Part shown: positions 34,980 through 46,925 of the stretch, piece after piece
How positions within the stretch are numbered: the first letter of the stretch is position 1
Layout: each line of letters opens with the position of its first letter
From: Protonemura montana
Lineage: Eukaryota > Arthropoda > Insecta > Plecoptera > Nemouridae
DNA: 64,000 bases
Assembly: GCA_947568835.1 (NCBI GenBank)
Contig: OX387610.1
Coordinates: 11,141,001-11,205,000 of the forward strand
Direction: 5' to 3'
The notes under the pieces: generated by a model
What the model was told of the DNA's origin: nothing
The model's input: only the letters and a program-made list of their open reading frames with translations
The model's database searches: none
Made by a program: the position numbers and the translations under genes

Positions 34980-35290
34980 GCCATCTTGTTATTATTAGTA
35001 GTGTAATTACTCACGGGGTGCGCGTGGCGGCCCCCGGCTCTTGTTGTCGCTGTGGTAGCCATGGCGGCCATGTTTGTGCGGTCGCCATGACGAATGTGAT
35101 TGGTTTAGAAGTAACGCGGAAGTAGTGTGTTTACGCGGGCGCATTGCGGTTTGTTTTAAGTCAAGAAGAAGATCTGGAAAAGAAGGGACATGTGGTCAAG
35201 TCGTGCTAGAAGGCCGTTTATCGTTGTTGCCTTGGCAACGGTGTTTCTAGGTCGCCGGGCTTGGATTACTTTGACAGTAACACTTTTCAG
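34980..35290. promoter_or_regulatory. CpG-type promoter-like island with RFX X-box
   Basis: GC-rich patch in AT-rich DNA containing GCCATGGCGGCCATG (YY1-like) near 35060, ACGCGGAAGTAG (ETS-like) near 35114, and the perfect X-box palindrome GTTGCCTTGGCAAC at 35226-35239. RFX factors bind this, classically at cilia-gene promoters. A 44-codon ORF starting MWSSRARRPFIVVALATVFL at about 35191 overlaps the X-box. No downstream exon is identified on either strand. Confidence 0.35.
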
Positions 35291-37004
35291 AAGGCAGTGT
35301 GTTTGTGGCTTATTTGTCAACTAATTTGACGTGAAATGCCAAACAACGGGATCAAGGAGAAATAAAACCTGGAAACACGACTGAAATATAAATAAAAAGC
35401 ATCGCAAAAAAATATAATAACCTTTTTCTCTGGCGTATCTGGGTTTGGCTTCGCTATATTTATTGTGCTTTCGTAATTTAGACTGCGATAGACTCATTCT
35501 CTGCAAACGGTGCTCGAATTTATCGACTGGTATTAAACTAAATTATATTGCGCTTTGTGCCATGCTTCTTTCAAACGAAATTGCCGCGTCTCTCTTCGGG
35601 GGTAAAACTGGTAATAACATGGGAATGCAGAAGAAAATTTACGAACAAGGAGAAAATGAACAAAAAGCGTTGCGAAGAAGGTAGTTCAAAAGGAAACCCA
35701 GACTGCCATGCTGTACATAAATTGTGTGGATAACAAAAACAGAAAAGAGACGCAATCTAGCATACTTTTTTAAACATGAATAATTTTATAATCAATTTTC
35801 CATGAAGCGCAGTGAAGTCTTGTTGTTTTACGATTTCATAAACATTCATACAACGGACCGAGCGAAACACTGGAGGTAATTTTCTGAAGAAAAACAACCC
35901 GAACTCTGTGAGCAAAGCGTGAATACTGGGTTATGGCAATAATATTGGTGTAGCACCAGAGGGCGGCCATATCTAAGCAATGGCCGCCATGATTACACGG
36001 CCAACGAGTAGCCATCTTCAGGCAACGACCACCGTATTTACAATAAATACAACAAAAACATGTTTTTTTTTTATTAGTTGGTTCCAACATGGCGACCGTT
36101 GCCTCGAAATGGCCACGTTGCAGACTCGGTGACGTCACGAGCGCCATGACACATGATATCGTTGGCTATTCGCAGAACAACTATGAGGTACGTGGATTTT
36201 GCGGGAAATGTTCACGACTATTTGCACGAACGAATAAGATGTGTGTGGATGGAGTTTATCTCAGTGGCAGTGGCTGGGTTTCATTTGCCAGAGGCTGTGG
36301 AAATTTAGATTGTGTAGCAATTGTTTTCTTTAGGGAAATCTCTGCTGTCAAAATACAGAAAATTTAGCAAAATGGGTGGCATGATAGTGGGGTAGTTGAA
36401 TAGTTTGTTGATTTAGCGGTGATATTATTTTACCTATCATAAGTATGCCAATTGTTTGTTTCTCATTTAAAGTTGTTTAATATTCGTGCGTAGCGGGCTT
36501 CTTGAAATAGAGACAGTCTGGTCACAATTTTGCCAAAATCAAGATTCGTTAAAATTGTCTCGTTTTTTCAATGCCTCTTGGAAGTTTTTATGGTTCAAAA
36601 ATCACGTGAATGAATTTGACTTTTAAAATACTTTCCAAAATCGCTGGAACTGAAATTGCTAAAACATGCTGGGACAAAAGGAGCTGCAAATTTTGTACTC
36701 TTTTTAGTTGCGTAAACCGCGTTTCTCTTCGTTGAAAAAAAAATCTTTGGAAATGCATTTCCTTATCACTGACACACCACACAGGTGACAAAACAGTAAC
36801 TAGTTACTACTATCCTTGGCTAGGAAAGCATTGAAGTCAATTTCCTAAAAGGTAAAATCTCTTGTTGACTTTCCACCCGTGCCAACGCGATCATCCAACA
36901 ACACCAGCCAGAAGCTACGAGTCATGATAATTACCTCCGTAATGTTCACCGTCACCTACCACCAACCAAACTCCACCCCAAGAACGCTTCGTAATCAAGG
37001 ATAT
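35291..37004. other. mostly gene-free; one possible first exon
   Basis: Near 36089 an ATG in CAACATGGCGACC context opens about 33 codons (MATVASKWPRCRLGDVTSAM...) and ends at a donor-like GAG|GTACGT near 36187. A CRE (TGACGTCA) is at 36130-36137. No family is recognised. It is equally likely to be promoter DNA. Confidence 0.2.
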
Positions 37005-37027
37005 CCCCCCCCCCCCCCCCACCCCCC
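37005..37027 (+). repeat. poly-C tract
   Basis: About 16 C, one A, then further C. The 136-codon ORF through it (36879-37289) takes its proline run from this tract and is not called. Confidence 0.85.
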
Positions 37028-38239
37028 TCTTCGGCTAGTCAAAGCGACCCGGCGTGCGGTATGCACTGTTGCCAGATCGCCCGCTCCACAGGTGCCAATT
37101 AGTCCAGCACACAGCGTTGGCGGTTTCCCAACCCTGCCCCCCGGGGCGCTACTTTTCACCCCTATCCATGAGTCGAGGTTTCGACTCACCAGTGCTACCA
37201 GAAAGAACAAAATAGCGGAGCGGCAACACCTGGTGAATTTCACAACCGGTATAGAAGCACTCTGGAAAAGCCCACAGGAAACTAAGTAACGAAGTGGCCG
37301 TGTGGAACTTTATGTCTGTCTTCCATTGAAAAACATGGGCTGAGAGCTGTCAGTGAAACACGTGTGCGGCTGTGATTTTGGAAATCTGTGCAATGGAGCG
37401 GACATTTGCGGTCGCCTCTGTACTGGAAGTCTCGTGACAGAAGTCACATTTGACATCTGTCGAACTGTTCGTAACTCATGGTAGCTTCTGTCGGTGAGAG
37501 ATAGGGGATGATCTAGACTCCTTCGGATGGCGGCTTGCGCTTAGGGACAGATAGGGGCGTGGGGAGGGCGATCAGATCAATAGACACATCCTTGCCGGAG
37601 ACTCACCTGTGCCGCTCACCTCAAGATTCAACCCCCCCCCCCCCCCCCCCCCCCACTTACCCGCGCACCCTTTAATGTTAGACGTTTAGGTGCTCCTGTT
37701 TCTTGAGTAAAGCTCGGCTTTCTTTGCGTCGTCAGTATCAGGGTGCGTTTTCTAAAAACTTCGTGTAAGGTTTTTGAATTTGGCGCGTTTTTGTTTGATA
37801 TTTATTGGTTGCTCTCTTTAGATTGATAATTTTCCTAAAATTATTTGTCTTAGAGTCCTTATTAGAGCTAATTTTTAACCACAGAGAACTCAAATCATAC
37901 ATTTTTGAATGAAACATATCTTCGCCAAATTATAGTTTAGTGAGTAGCTTGAATAGCCGCTAGGTAGCGTTACTTAACGTGATAGAAACCAACATGGCTG
38001 ACTGGGTGGTTACGACTGCCTATCAGCAGATTGAAACTGAATGACAGGGCAGACAACAGACGTCATTGTGAAGGGAAAACTGAATTTCAGTGTTCGTAGA
38101 TGCATTGACATGTTCGAAATGCCATCCAGCCAAGTTTCTTCCTTGTCACCATGATGATTGGAACTTAGAATTTGTCGGTACGATGCACATAACACGGTAT
38201 GAACCAGATCTTTGTGTTATTTGATAAATAAGTAGATGT
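37028..38239. other. gene-free stretch with poly-C tract
   Basis: Holds about 23 consecutive C at 37632-37654. No supported gene. Confidence 0.45.
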
Positions 38240-38410
38240 CAAATATCAGTCTGCCGAAGTGTTGGACTTGCTCTGTTGTACTTGATTTGTGGTCTTAAAA
38301 AGAACCAGAAAAACTGACAAAGACTGTTTAGGTATTTTTCAACAGAGCAAGTGCGACACTTACTACAACATCTACCCACGGTTCTGAACCACTTCACCAA
38401 GTCTGTCAAT
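38240..38410. mobile_element. foldback fragment (family sharing CAACAGAGCAAGT)
   Basis: GGACTTGCTCTGTTG at about 38263 is inverted at about 38340 (CAACAGAGCAAGTGCG). The sequence then reads CTACAACATCTACCCACGGT. Relatives: 50885-50965 (interrupting a SINE), 55590-55690 and 57505-57560. Confidence 0.5.
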
Positions 38411-38413
38411 CTT

Positions 38414-38567
38414 AGGCCCAGTATTGTAATTTTCTAAACTTCTAGTTAAAGTGGGATTTAAATTAATTGTTATGGGAACAACCAATCACGTGCAGTGAAA
38501 GTCAGCTGTTTCTGTGAGTTTAAGGATGCTAACCCAGATTTGAAAATATTGTAATACCGGGAATAAT
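38414..38567. mobile_element. short TIR element related to F1
   Basis: The ends CCCAGTATTGTAATTTTC and GAAAATATTGTAATACCGGG are inverted repeats of 18-20 bp. The inner TGCAGTGAAAGTCAGCTGTT block aligns with the F1 arms. Confidence 0.6.
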
Positions 38568-39032
38568 TGCTGCATAGTCCAAGGTTTGATTAACTGCACA
38601 AGGAGTTTGGATTCCTCTTGTCCAATGTTAATTCTTTGAACCTAGGAAAACAAATAAGCTGAGCTTAGATAATGGTTGGTGATTCGGTGAAATGTTTATC
38701 AATAAAGCTCCATGATCGACGACTCAGCAAAATAGTTTGGAATGCTAATTGCCCGCTTTAGTGCCTCTGTGCTCTAGTTACGGAACCCTTTGACTAGTTG
38801 ATTATTGTGCGAATGGAAATGAGGCGAAATTCAAACACACTGACAACGAATTGGATTTCAAAGACCGAAAAACGTTTGTGAAATGTGATCTTTGTTTGTC
38901 GGAGACCAAAACGAACGATTGCTTAGGCTCCCTAGCTGCTGGCTTGCCGGAGAAAATCCATGCCCTCTTACAAAGTTGAAAGCTTTGGTAACCTTGGGAA
39001 GGTAATCCGTAGAGAGGATATGAATTGTAGAC
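38568..39032. other. gene-free stretch
   Basis: No repeat or gene recognised before the satellite begins. Confidence 0.45.
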
Positions 39033-39655
39033 ACTTGCATGGATAGCGCATCCCGTGGACTGGTTTCCAAGCCAGTGGGGTCTTCGATCTCCCCTATTCT
39101 ACCTGTGTAACCCACTGGTCTGTACACACTTGCATGGATAGCGCATCCCATGGACTGGTTTCCAAGCCAGTGGGGTCTTCGATCTCCCCTATTCTACCTG
39201 TGTAACCCACTGGTCTGTACACACTTGCATGGATAGCATATCCCGTGGACTGGTTTCCAAGCCAGTGGGGTCTTCGATCTCCCCTATTCTACTTGTGTAA
39301 CCCACTGGTCTATACACACTTGCATGGATAGCGCATCCCGTGGACTGGTTTCCAAGCCAGTGGGGCCTTCGATCTCCCCTATTCTACCTGTGTAACCCAC
39401 TGGTCTGTACACACTTGCGTGGATAGCGCATCCCGTGGACTGGTTTCCAAGCCAGTGGGGCCTTCGATCTCCCCTATTCTACCTGTGTAACCCACTGGTC
39501 TGTACACACTTGCATGGATAGCGCATCCCGTGGACTGGTTTCCAAGCCAGTGAGGCCTTCGATCTCCCCTTTTCTACCTGTGTAACCCACTGGTCTGTAC
39601 ACACTTGCATGGATATCGCATCCCGTGGACTGGTTTCCAAGCCAGTGAGGCCTTC
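39033..39655 (+). repeat. 95-bp satellite, array 2 (about 6.6 copies)
   Basis: The same unit and same orientation as 9434-9960. GGACTGGTTTCCAAGCCAG recurs every 95 bp from 39057 to 39627. Units are very uniform, with small variants (GGGGTCTTCG or GGGGCCTTCG). Confidence 0.95.
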
Positions 39656-41504
39656 AACCTCCGAACTGGCGCCTCCACCCTGGCAAACATCTGTAGAAGC
39701 TCGTGCCTCCGACGGTTTTTTAGGGATTTACTTCATCCACTTCCCAAGATGAAATCCAACTGGCTTAACACTGACGTCACATGCACCGTGACTAGGATGT
39801 GGTTTGTAGATAAACTTGTTTTATTGGGCCGTTAAGTTTACATTTCAATCTTTATTTACATGTTTGTGCATGCATTGGTCCATCAATTCAATCTGCTAGT
39901 TTATTGGTCTATACGCAATTGTAATAAATACGTGTAGTAGCTATTCTTTTTTTTGTATATCCAGCAAATACTGGATAAGTTATTTGCATGTTTTTTTTTA
40001 AGTTGGAAAAATCCGTTCTTCTATCTTGTGTTCATCTTTTTTATCCGCATATCTATGAGAAGAGTTGGAAGTGTATTTTCTTAACGTTGATGGTAGTTTA
40101 GGATCTTTTACGGAAACGAAGCCTCCAGGTGTCTCTAGGTGAGTTTCAAAAACTAAATTCAAAAAAATTTCAAAAAAATTCACGTTCAGTTGTAACTTAA
40201 TCTGATTGATAAATACGATAGTGATGAGTTTTTGCACATGATCCGAATTTTGCTCCATCTAGGTTTACATGAACTTTACAAAAATACATTTTTGATAAAA
40301 TGCACAGCTCGGCGTCGCTGCTACGGCGCCATCTTCGATTTAAAAACGTTACCTGTGAATGTTTTACCGTTGGCAACGTGTAGTTTAACCGGTCGTAACG
40401 TTGGCAACTTGCGTTGCACGCACCTGGTCGTTGGACTGGTTTATCGCCAAAGTTACCGGTCGTTGTCATGGCGACGTACGGGAATAAAATTCCTTTCAAA
40501 TTAATTAGCCAAACAACGCGTTATTGCGTGGAAACATGCGTGAGCGTTGTTATTGACTGGCCGTGCGAGTCATCGAGAGATTGTAAAGCGATGGATTTCG
40601 TAATGTATTCACAACGAGAGGCGCATTGGGGTTTTGTTTTTATTATTGTTCGACTAATGAGAGAATTATTATTTTTGTTTTTGTAGCCGGTCACAATTAT
40701 TTTCATCACAAGAGTGATGCTGAGTAAAGTATTTTACGGACCGTGTGTGTGTGTTCGTGTTTTTTTTAATTACCTGTTTTTGCATTTTTCTTTGCACTCA
40801 TTTAATACCCCGATTATTATAGATTTTTTAGATTATATTTTCATGCCCGAAACAACGCCCTCTAGCGTTTTTTTTTTCAGTTTAGTCTGGCAGTTTTTTA
40901 TTTATTTGTTATTTTACAAAAATTAAACCTTGTCAAAATGTACAAAAATGATTTCAATCAATTGTGTCTGACATTTCTGAGCCTGTGTACTTATTTAACC
41001 AGAAATAATGTTTACTGGTAGATCTTACCTTTAAGATAATAGAAAGGTCTCTTTATTCTCGCTTTCCAATTATTGATGGTAAAATTTTACTCTGTTCCAC
41101 TGTAATTTCAAGGCAATCAGACCCCGGTGCTTTCTTCACTGAACTTCCAAAATTTACTTCAAAACGTCAGACGCAAAAAGTTCTTTAAAGTCTTGTTTCC
41201 ACTGCCTCTGAGATGCTCCGCACCGCCCTCGTCTGTTATTTCCAAAGAATTTGATTTTGCCTGCAAGCTCATCTTCCTTTGATGATTCTGTTAATGATTC
41301 CTTTTAGATGATTACCTCCCCATGTCTTTCTTTCCCCGTTCTTCTCGGGGGCAAGCGAATCGTGCAAACATCGGCGATTCTTTCGCCTATGAAAGAAACA
41401 TTTCAATCGCTAGCCTTGCCAAAAGCTGTGCCAAGATATTGCGTTTTTTCCTGCGTTTTGGTAACTCGTCGACTTTACACCATTGAGTTTACAGGTTTAG
41501 TAAG
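39656..41504. other. gene-free stretch
   Basis: No recognised repeat family. ORFs of up to 100 codons at 40197-40686 overlap one another on both strands and have no family signature. Confidence 0.4.
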
Positions 41505-41650
41505 AGATCCTACGCTGATTTACAGCGTGCTGCTGAGTGCACGAGTCAGCAACACGTGGTAATAGAAGGTTCAACAATTACCTCGAGCGATGAAATAATT
41601 ACGAGTCAAAATATCGATTAATGTATGTCTATCGCTGGCGGTAAGCATTA
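41505..41650. repeat. dispersed ~150-bp repeat, copy 3 of 3
   Basis: TGCTGAGTGCACGAGTCAG, CGAGTCAAAATATCGATTAA and TATCGCTGGCGGTAAG align with 7045-7215 and 22640-22795, but more diverged. Confidence 0.45.
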
Positions 41651-41963
41651 AAAATATTTATTTTGCGTAAACCAGTCTTAAATGCGAATAGTCTGCGAGA
41701 AATATCGAAATTAAATTGTGTACCAACCTTTCTACCAACAAAATTCTCTACTTTCTTGCGCATTGTTGTGAAGCACTGGCGTTTTTTAAATTATTTCATC
41801 ATCATGAAACCTTTGCAGTGTATTACAGAATAGACACTTAACATGTCCTTGATGTCAGTACTTATTTGATAAAATATCATTGTTATTTGCTACTTTCGGT
41901 ACTTTCGGTTGCTTTGACGGCGTAGATCTTTACAGGAACCCGGTGTTAACTATGTTTCATGGA
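41651..41963. other. gene-free stretch
   Basis: Contains a foldback-F3-like AAATATCGAAATTAAATT fragment near 41700. Confidence 0.4.
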
Positions 41964-42911
41964 GTTGTTGTGCCTCCATCTTCTTTTTCTCGGGAATCCA
42001 AGGAACAAAATCATATTTTTACTCTTTGATTGGGGTTGGGAAAAACAGTTCGAGTAACTGAAAAAATCTCTTTTAGTGCACATTTTTTTGGAAATCGGTT
42101 AATAACTTGTTAAGAACAGGTTAAATCTTTTCAAACTGGTTGTCTCGAGTATTTTTTTAATTTTTTTATGTGAAGTTTGGTAGTATTAACAGATTGAAGA
42201 AATTTGATATCCAGAAATGCTACGAAAACTCTGATTTTTTCCCCTTAAAAACATCGGGACAACAGCTTTAGCAGGCTTTTTTACAATGTGTGTAACTATA
42301 AGACAAAATAACATTATTTAGTTTTAAAATCGTCAATCTGTTGCCAATAGTGTGATGAGTCGCCTAGTTTTTGTTTCATAGCGATCGAACAAGTGGTTTG
42401 ACCGATTAGTTGTATCCAGTAAACCTAGATATAGACCTGAGGAAGCTCCCACTCCAATAGACCTGAGTAAGCTCCCACTCCAATAGACCTGAGTAAGCTC
42501 CCACTCCAATAGACCTGAGTAAGCTCCCACTCCAATAGACCTGAGTAAGCTCCCACTCCAATAGACCTGAGTAAGCTCCCACTCCAATAGAACTGAGTAA
42601 GCTTTCACTCCAATAGACCTGAGTAAGCTCCCACTCCAATAGACCTGAGTAAGCTCCCACTTCAATAGACATGAGTAAGCTCCCACTCCAATAGACCTGA
42701 GTAAGCTCCCACTCCAATAGACCTGAGTAAGCTCCCACTCCAATAGACCTGAGTAAGCTCCCACTCCAATAGACCTGAGTAAGCTCCCACTCCAATAGAC
42801 CTGAATAAGCTCCCACTCCAATAGACCTGAGTAAGCTTCCACTCCAATAGACCTGAGTAAGCTCCCACTCCAATGACCTGAGTAAGTTCCCGTTCCAATA
42901 GACCTGAGTTT
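41964..42911. mobile_element. VNTR-bearing repeat element, copy 1
   Basis: About 460 bp of shared sequence (TTGTGCCTCCATC start; AGTTGTATCCAGTAAACCT end) is followed by a 26-bp minisatellite. The same order occurs at 45517-46925 and, with one partial unit, at 58291-58765. No transposase or RT is seen. Confidence 0.65.
42432..42911 (+). repeat. 26-bp minisatellite, about 18 copies
   Basis: The unit is AGACCTGAGTAAGCTCCCAC plus TCCAAT. Because 26 is not a multiple of 3 and the unit lacks minus-strand stops, all three minus frames stay open and give false 140-169-codon ORFs. Confidence 0.95.
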
Positions 42912-43794
42912 TCAACTAGGCATGTCACCACTTTCTTCTGATTATTGTATTTAGTATTTGCAGCTCTATTTTGTAACCGTATAAAAAGGCTGGGTTCTGT
43001 ATTCACCGTGATCATATTTTTTTCCTTGTAAATAAAAACAAAAATACGAAGAAAAAGCGAAAAAAAAAGTGACCCACTTCCCATTGAGCTCTAGGGAGAA
43101 AAACATAGCACTGAATGTAAGGGGTTTATAACGTGTGCTCTACGAAGGTACTTTTCTCTGTTTTTATCATTTACTTTAGTCCCGAACTTTGTGCAAAAGA
43201 CGTGGGAATGCTTCGACAACGAAAACAAAAAAAAATTGTTCCCATGAAGTACACAAAAACACTCTTAAGAAACCAGTGGCAAAGGATTTATGAAAGAGCA
43301 TCGAGATGCTCCCAGTCACGTCCTCGTGGATAGATGGCGCTCCACCTCTAATCACGGAACAAATCTCGCGAGTAAACCGTGAAGAAATACAACACACGCG
43401 TGTTTGCCTGTCACGAGTTACGTTTTCTTAAAGTTTGCCAATAGTTTGCCGTTTGTTTTCCGAACGTTTTCCGAACTTTTGACTTACATATGCCAAACGT
43501 TAACGAAAAGTTTCCCAAGTGTTCAAAGTCTTAAAAATCAAAATTTACACTGCTTAATAAATTGGCATAATTAAACAAGAGTTTTTATTTGCCTTTGACT
43601 TCTAAATGACATTTCTGGCCTCTAAGATTTCTATCACATTAGAAATATGTCCGCGTTATTATTGGGTGTCAAGTCTACCAAAAGGATGGAGCTGGAAACG
43701 GTGCTGCTGACAGCTTCCACTGAGGTGTCTCATCATATCAATTTACATATCTTTCTGTGTAGAAAAATTATAATAAATCTCATCCTGCAAGTTT
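42912..43794. other. gene-free stretch
   Basis: Unique AT-rich sequence without supported ORFs. Confidence 0.4.
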
Positions 43795-43945
43795 TTTATT
43801 ATTATGAACACTAATACCGTCTCAAAAATTGATGCCCGTTCTCATTCTCATTCAAAAATGCATCCGTCATTCTCATCGAATACACTAAAATTGTCTCAAT
43901 TGTCCTCGTATTGCAAGCGTTTGCACTTTAAATAAGATTTCATAT
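43795..43945 (+). mobile_element. tRNA-derived family, internally deleted copy
   Basis: Left end GAACACTAATACCGTCTCAA, then repeated TTCTCATTC, then ATACACTAAAATTGTCTCAA and the family tail (ATTGCAAGCGTTTGCACTTT, AAGATTTCAT). The tRNA-like part is missing. Confidence 0.6.
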
Positions 43946-44067
43946 ACGACATGCAAGTATTACCGATAGTGACATTGTCAAGCCCCTGGAAGCAGCCCGC
44001 AGAGCAGACCCGGCACCTCCACACACGCACTCACGCACGCACGCACAGACAGGGAATTTAAAATCAG
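43946..44067. repeat. 46-bp-unit core (reverse) plus CACG microsatellite
   Basis: GCAGCCCGCAGAGCAGACCC is followed by an ACGCACGCACGC run at about 44028-44044. Confidence 0.6.
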
Positions 44068-44207
44068 GTTTTACCAAAATCTCGCCTCCTAGTCAAAATG
44101 TTAGTTGCCATGGCGAACTTCAATCACATGCAGTGAAATTCAGATGTTTCTTTAAGGTTGGGGTCCAACTTATAGTTAAACATTTTGAGTGAACCTAACC
44201 TAAGTCT
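44068..44207. mobile_element. foldback family F1, single right arm
   Basis: TTTTACCAAAATCTCGCCTC through CAATCACATGCAGTGAAATT to ACTTATAGTTAAACATTTTG matches the right arm at 779-922. Confidence 0.7.
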
Positions 44208-44507
44208 CACTCAGATTTTGAAAATATTTCCATGTTTTATCCCATACGACAAATACTGAAAGCCCTCGTGAATTCCTTTGGCCAAAAATATGCCTTCTCT
44301 CGCTAACTGGGGTTATATGTCCCCCTGCATTTGCACCCCGAAAAGAAACCATCATCTGGCAATCTTTCAAATGGATCACTCAATCTTATGTTATCCAATC
44401 ACATCATGACATTGTAAACCAGACCGCCCTTATACGAGCTAACTTTTACATTATTTTGTATTATTTTTTGTTGTGTTGTGTAAAACTAGTCCTGTTCAGA
44501 TTATTGA

Positions 44508-44636
44508 TTCGTGAGGTTTAACGACGCACTATCGTGACTACGACTCTTACGTCACTAGTCTAATGACGTCAGTGAAAGAGTGGATGATGATAAAGATGAA
44601 GAAGAATCTAACCTAGCCTAGAAGGGAGGGTAAACC
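44508..44636 (-). mobile_element. 5S-head SINE tail, reverse
   Basis: Complement of the SINE 3' region: GTTTAACGACGCACTATCG first, then a GAGTGGATGATGATAAAGAT tail and AGGTTTACCCTCC/GTGCCGGCAC. Confidence 0.65.
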
Positions 44637-44640
44637 TGGT

Positions 44641-44912
44641 GCCGGCACTTAACATCAACCTCTTGACAGCATAGAGTTGTGGAGGAATCCTGTTGTTCGC
44701 CTTGTACCGTCCTTCGGCAGGGACGTTAACCCGGTGGTTCCTTTTGAGCTTTTCGACGGGCTACGTACCGGAATCAGGATTCTCATCTTCTTTTCTATGC
44801 TAGATTAGGTTCATAATCATCTTCATCATCATTCACTCATTCACTGACGCCATTAAACCAAGTTCGACAGGACTCGATGCCAAAACAGTGCGTCGTTAAA
44901 CACTTTAAATGC
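44641..44912 (+). mobile_element. 5S-head SINE, core and tail, forward
   Basis: Starts at CAACCTCTTGACAGCATAG, has CCTTCGGCAGGGACGTTAAC, a TCATCATCATTCACTCATTC tail and a GTGCGTCGTTAAACAC end. It lies back-to-back with the reverse tail at 44508-44636. Confidence 0.7.
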
Positions 44913-45516
44913 AACTATCGAATGCACTAAATCAGATATATAATTAACGCAAAGGTAAGAGAATTCCTTACAAATAGTGTTTTGTGATTTGGCCACTCTG
45001 ATCAATCTCAAAGCACTGCAGTGAGTTGCATCACCTGAAATTCACCGTCACCGCTCTCAGGTGTGCAGTGACCCGAATCATGCGATGCACTGGTCGCGTT
45101 TGTTGATTGTCTCGCGGCTTCCTGGATAGCGGCATTGTTGGCGATGCTTGTTACAATCTCTCGGTACAATACCTTTGCTAAGCTGAGCGATAATTATTGG
45201 TAATTAGTTGGGATTCGTACCAAATGAACGGGATGTGACCCACAAGGCTTAGCGCAGTGGTTAATTCGCGTTAATTAACTGTGCATTGTTTCTTGTTGCT
45301 TGTTTAGGAAGCCGTGCATGATTTGTGAACATTTCTATTAATAGGGTAAGATTTTTAAATGTGCAAACAATCTCTGCATAATCTTTGACAAAGTGTCAAA
45401 GTGTTATTTTCCGAGGAAAACTGATATGTAGAGTTTTTTTTAAGGTTCAATTTAAAGGTAAATTAATGTTTGGTTTACTTCAAAAGAGAATATTTTCGAT
45501 TTCCTTGCTTAAGAGG
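44913..45516. other. gene-free stretch
   Basis: Nothing recognised. Confidence 0.45.
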
Positions 45517-46925
45517 CTTGTAGTGCCTCCATCTTATTTTCCTGGGGGATCCAGGGTTTAAAGTCCTATTTTTAATTCTTTGATTTGAGTTGGTAAATAA
45601 CTACTTCAGCGACTAAAAAGGTCTCTTTAAGTGCACATCTTCCGGAAAATCCAGTAAAAAATATGTATAAAAACTGGATACAACAAACAAGGGAGGGATT
45701 TCAAAATGGTTCGCTCGAACATATTTTTTTAAGTGCTGTTTGGTAGTGTTAACTGAGAAGATCTTTGGGATTCACAGCTGCTAAGAAAACGCTGGTTTTT
45801 TTCAGAAAAACATAGAAAAAACGCCTTTAACATGCTCTTATACAATGTGTGTAACTATAAGACAAAATAATATTTTTGATTTTGAAAAGCGTCGATCTGT
45901 TGCCAATAGTGTGATGAGTCGCCTAGTTTTTGTTTCGTCGCAATCGGACAAGTGGTTTGACCGATTAGTTGTATCCAGTAAACCTAGATATAGACCTGAG
46001 TGAGCTCCCACTCCAATAGATCTGAGTAAGCTCCCACTCCAATAGACCTGAGTAAGCTCCCACTCCAATAGACCTGAGTAAGCTCCCACTCCAATAGACC
46101 TGAGTAAGCTCCCACTACAATAGACCTGAGTAAGTTCCCACTCCAACACACCCGAGTAAGCTCCCACTCCAATAGACCTGAGTAAGCTCCCACTCCAATA
46201 GACCTGAGTAAGCTCCCACTTCAATAGACCTGAGTAAGCTCCCACTCCAATAGACCTGAGTAAGCTCCCACTCCAATAGACCTAAGTAAGCTCTCACTCC
46301 AATAGACCTGAGTAACCTCCCACTCCAATAGACCTGAGTAAGCTCTCACTCCAATAGACCTGAGTAAGCTCCCACTTCAATAGACCTGAGTAAGCTCCCA
46401 CTCCAATAGACCTGAGTAAGCTCCCACTCCAATAGACCTGAGTAAGCTCCCACTCCAAGAGACCTGAGTAAGCTCCCACTCCAATAGACCGGAGTAAGCT
46501 CCCACTCCGATATACCTGAGTAATCTCCCACTCCGATATACCTGAGTAAGCTCCCACTCCAATAGACCTGAGTAAGCTCCCACTCCAATAGACCGGAGTA
46601 AGCTCCCACTCCAATAGACCGGAGTAAGCTCCCACTCTAGAAGACCTGAGTAAGCTCCCACTCCAATAGACCTGAGTAAGCTCCCACTCCAATAGACCTG
46701 AGTAAGCTCCCACTCCAATAGACCTGAGTAAGCTCCCACTCCAATAGACCTGAGTAAGCTCCCACTCCAATAGACCTGAGTAAGCTCCCACTTCAATAGA
46801 CCTGAGTAAGCTCCCACTCCAATAGAACCGAGTAAGCTCACACTCCAATAGACCTGAGTAAGCTCCCACTCCAATAGACCTGAGTAAGCTCCCACTCCAA
46901 TAGACCTGAGTAAGCACCCAATACA
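45517..46925. mobile_element. VNTR-bearing repeat element, copy 2
   Basis: TAGTGCCTCCATCTTATTTTC start; the same ~470-bp leader as copy 1, including GTGTGATGAGTCGCCTAGTT; then the 26-bp array. Confidence 0.65.
45991..46917 (+). repeat. 26-bp minisatellite, about 36 copies
   Basis: The same unit as at 42432-42911, twice as long, with scattered single-base variants (for example CCGATATACC). The minus-strand ORFs of up to 210 codons are repeat artefacts. Confidence 0.95.

Noticed and set aside
36879..37289. 136-codon plus-strand ORF with a proline run
   Set aside because: The proline run comes from a poly-C tract; the opposite strand is equally open and no family is recognisable.
42333..43084. 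Minus-strand ORFs of 140-169 codons with a repeating WSGSLLRSIGVGAYSGLLEW pattern
   Set aside because: Produced by a stop-free 26-bp minisatellite whose length is not a multiple of three, so all three minus frames are open with the same peptide.
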